In this document: positions 37,692 to 38,894 of the stretch, one piece after another | Position numbering within the stretch: position 1 is the stretch's first letter | Layout: the number at the start of each line of letters is the position of its first letter | Source of the DNA: Blastocystis hominis | Taxonomy: Eukaryota > Sar > Bigyra > Opalinata > Blastocystidae | Reading direction: 5' to 3' | DNA: 38,894 nucleotides | NCBI RefSeq assembly: GCF_000151665.1 | Contig: NW_013171825.1 | Coordinates: 50,685 to 89,578 of the forward strand | Notes under the pieces: model-generated | What the model was told of the DNA's origin: nothing | The model's database searches: none | Seen by the model: the letters and a program-made list of their open reading frames with translations, nothing else | Program-made: the position numbers and the translations under genes

Positions 37692-38894
37692 ACAATATTG
37701 CATAATATTTGTAGATTGTTGTTGTTTGCTCTATTTCTTCCATCTCTTCTATTTAAAGAATACAATGAATCTATTATTCCAGAAGTTTCAAGTACTATCC
37801 ATTATGTTTCAAAGAATCGTAGTGTTTCATTTCATTCAGATAAAAATACTACTTCATTGAAATGGATAAGACCTACATTTAATATCTCCTCTTTTTCTTC
37901 TAGCAGGAATATATCTATTCCAAAGACAGAAATCAACCTGACTTATCATAATGTATGGTCCAAGAGACATAATATTCATAGATTAAAACTCGAAGTTGAT
38001 CATAATTTTGCCAAGAAACTTCGTCAAGCTCAAAAGAATAAAAATGTACCGTTAGTTAACGATATTATAGTTTCCAAAAGGAACAATTCTTGGGCAGTTT
38101 ATGTAATTATCAATAACGGTAATACAAGAAGCAGAAGATACAATAAGTATTCTAGTTATAATGTGGAGCTGTTCTTGAATGGTACTAAATACAATAATGT
38201 ATTTAGTCAAGTTAGAGAAGGACATCTAAGGGTTCTTAAATATGAAATACCTAGTTTACCATCATCCGGAACTGTTTCCTTATATGATCGTACAATCAAA
38301 GTCAGATATGAAAACCTACCATACAGAGCCCTAACGAGCCAACCAAAGAGAAAAATAGCTGTTTGTGCATATATTTCAAATTACAATACAGTCAATGAAA
38401 TAAAGTCGTTATTGGCTTACTACGTTTTACAAGAGGTTGATAATGTCATTCTGTATTGTACTGTAAAATGTCACTATTTCCAACAAGCATTACAACTAGA
38501 AATTCAAAGTGGATATGTTATTCTTTATGAATATCCATGGCCATTAACGAAAAAATGGAAATTTACGCAATTATCCATTCAAGGTAGTCATATCAATAGT
38601 TGCTATTACAGACATCGTGACTACTATAAATATATTATTTCACAGGATGTGGATGAATACTTTTACAGTGAACAATACCCCTATGATTTGTATAAGGCAA
38701 TTCAGAGGATATTCACTATAAATCCAGGAAAACAAACCCTTGCTGTATTCTAGTATTATGGAGTGAACTGTAGGCGGAATCGTTTATGTACCTTGGAAAA
38801 GCGAATAGAGAAAACTCACTGAGATATGGTACGCTGTTTGATGACTTCACAGTCCACTCGCAGTTCGAGCCGGTCCATGGAACGTCTGGATCAC
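37692..38894 (+). pseudogene. GT92-like glycosyltransferase, decayed and cut by the window end
   Basis: A family 92 (formerly DUF23) Golgi glycosyltransferase by pattern: KIAVCAYISNYNTVNEIKSL, an LQEVDNVILYCTVKC segment, the YPWPLTKKWKFTQLSIQ stretch and YKYIISQDVDEYFYSEQYP with the DxDE-type metal site. The N-terminus keeps a hydrophobic stretch (LLLFALFLPSLLF), but the frame, open from 37692 to 38750, has no ATG at all. Downstream of the stop at 38751, family-like sequence appears in two other frames (GGIVYVPWKS near 38773, then YGTLFDDFTVHSQFEPVHG from about 38825). I read this as a host gene copy with a lost start and at least two frame changes, although a 5' exon or very short introns are possible. 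It runs off the window. Confidence 0.68.

Overview
The window is a block of AT-rich eukaryotic nuclear DNA carrying a large Polinton/Maverick element. The host flanks (1-5394 and 31230-38894) are very AT-rich, with few long open frames. They hold intron-poor, mostly decayed genes for secretory-pathway glycosyltransferases: two GT49/LARGE-like copies, one GT92-like copy and one unassigned type II membrane protein. This suggests a protist with a compact, AT-rich, intron-poor genome. A parabasalid such as Trichomonas vaginalis, whose genome is known to be full of Mavericks, is one candidate, but the sequence does not prove it.

Layout. 500-2080 is a decayed GT49 gene, and 2081-5394 is AT-rich with no gene I can support. 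About 5640-8129 is a broken fossil fragment of a Polinton spike-like gene on the plus strand. 8130-31229 is a second, nearly whole Polinton (about 23.1 kb) that begins AGTAGTAGGGG and ends with its inverse. 31479-32951 is a host membrane-protein gene. 34200-35790 is a second GT49 copy, and 37692 to the window end is a decayed GT92 copy.

Inside the Polinton, from left to right: protein-primed DNA polymerase B, two proteins sharing a viral adaptor-like N-terminus, two small plus-strand proteins, a retrovirus-type integrase (about one break), a tiny Cys-rich protein, a small fiber-repeat-like protein, a long fiber-like repeat protein, the double jelly-roll major capsid protein, an unassigned 181-residue protein, a small hydrophobic repeat peptide, the FtsK/HerA-type packaging ATPase, a KilA-N/BRO-like protein, an adenovirus-type cysteine protease, a Gly-Gly-Ala-rich virion protein with several possible protease sites, an 800-residue coiled-coil protein, and three related spike/penton-module proteins. 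Together they make a replication module (polymerase, integrase), a morphogenesis module (capsid, ATPase, protease) and an unusually large attachment/vertex module.

The most striking feature is not a gene. More than 35 short GC-rich perfect or near-perfect hairpins (about 17-23 nt, 8-10-nt arms, 3-nt loops), many in head-to-tail pairs of about 38 nt, are scattered through the Polinton and were not seen in the AT-rich flanks. Some lie in frame inside genes, including polymerase, ATPase and spike. Others sit just after stop codons. At least two look nested inside other hairpins with short target duplications, and one cluster is bracketed by an 8-nt direct repeat. They resemble the mobile double-hairpin elements known from some fungal mitochondria. 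A second signal is TAAATG exactly at the start codon of about 11 of 20 genes, enriched among putative virion genes and reminiscent of poxvirus late promoters.
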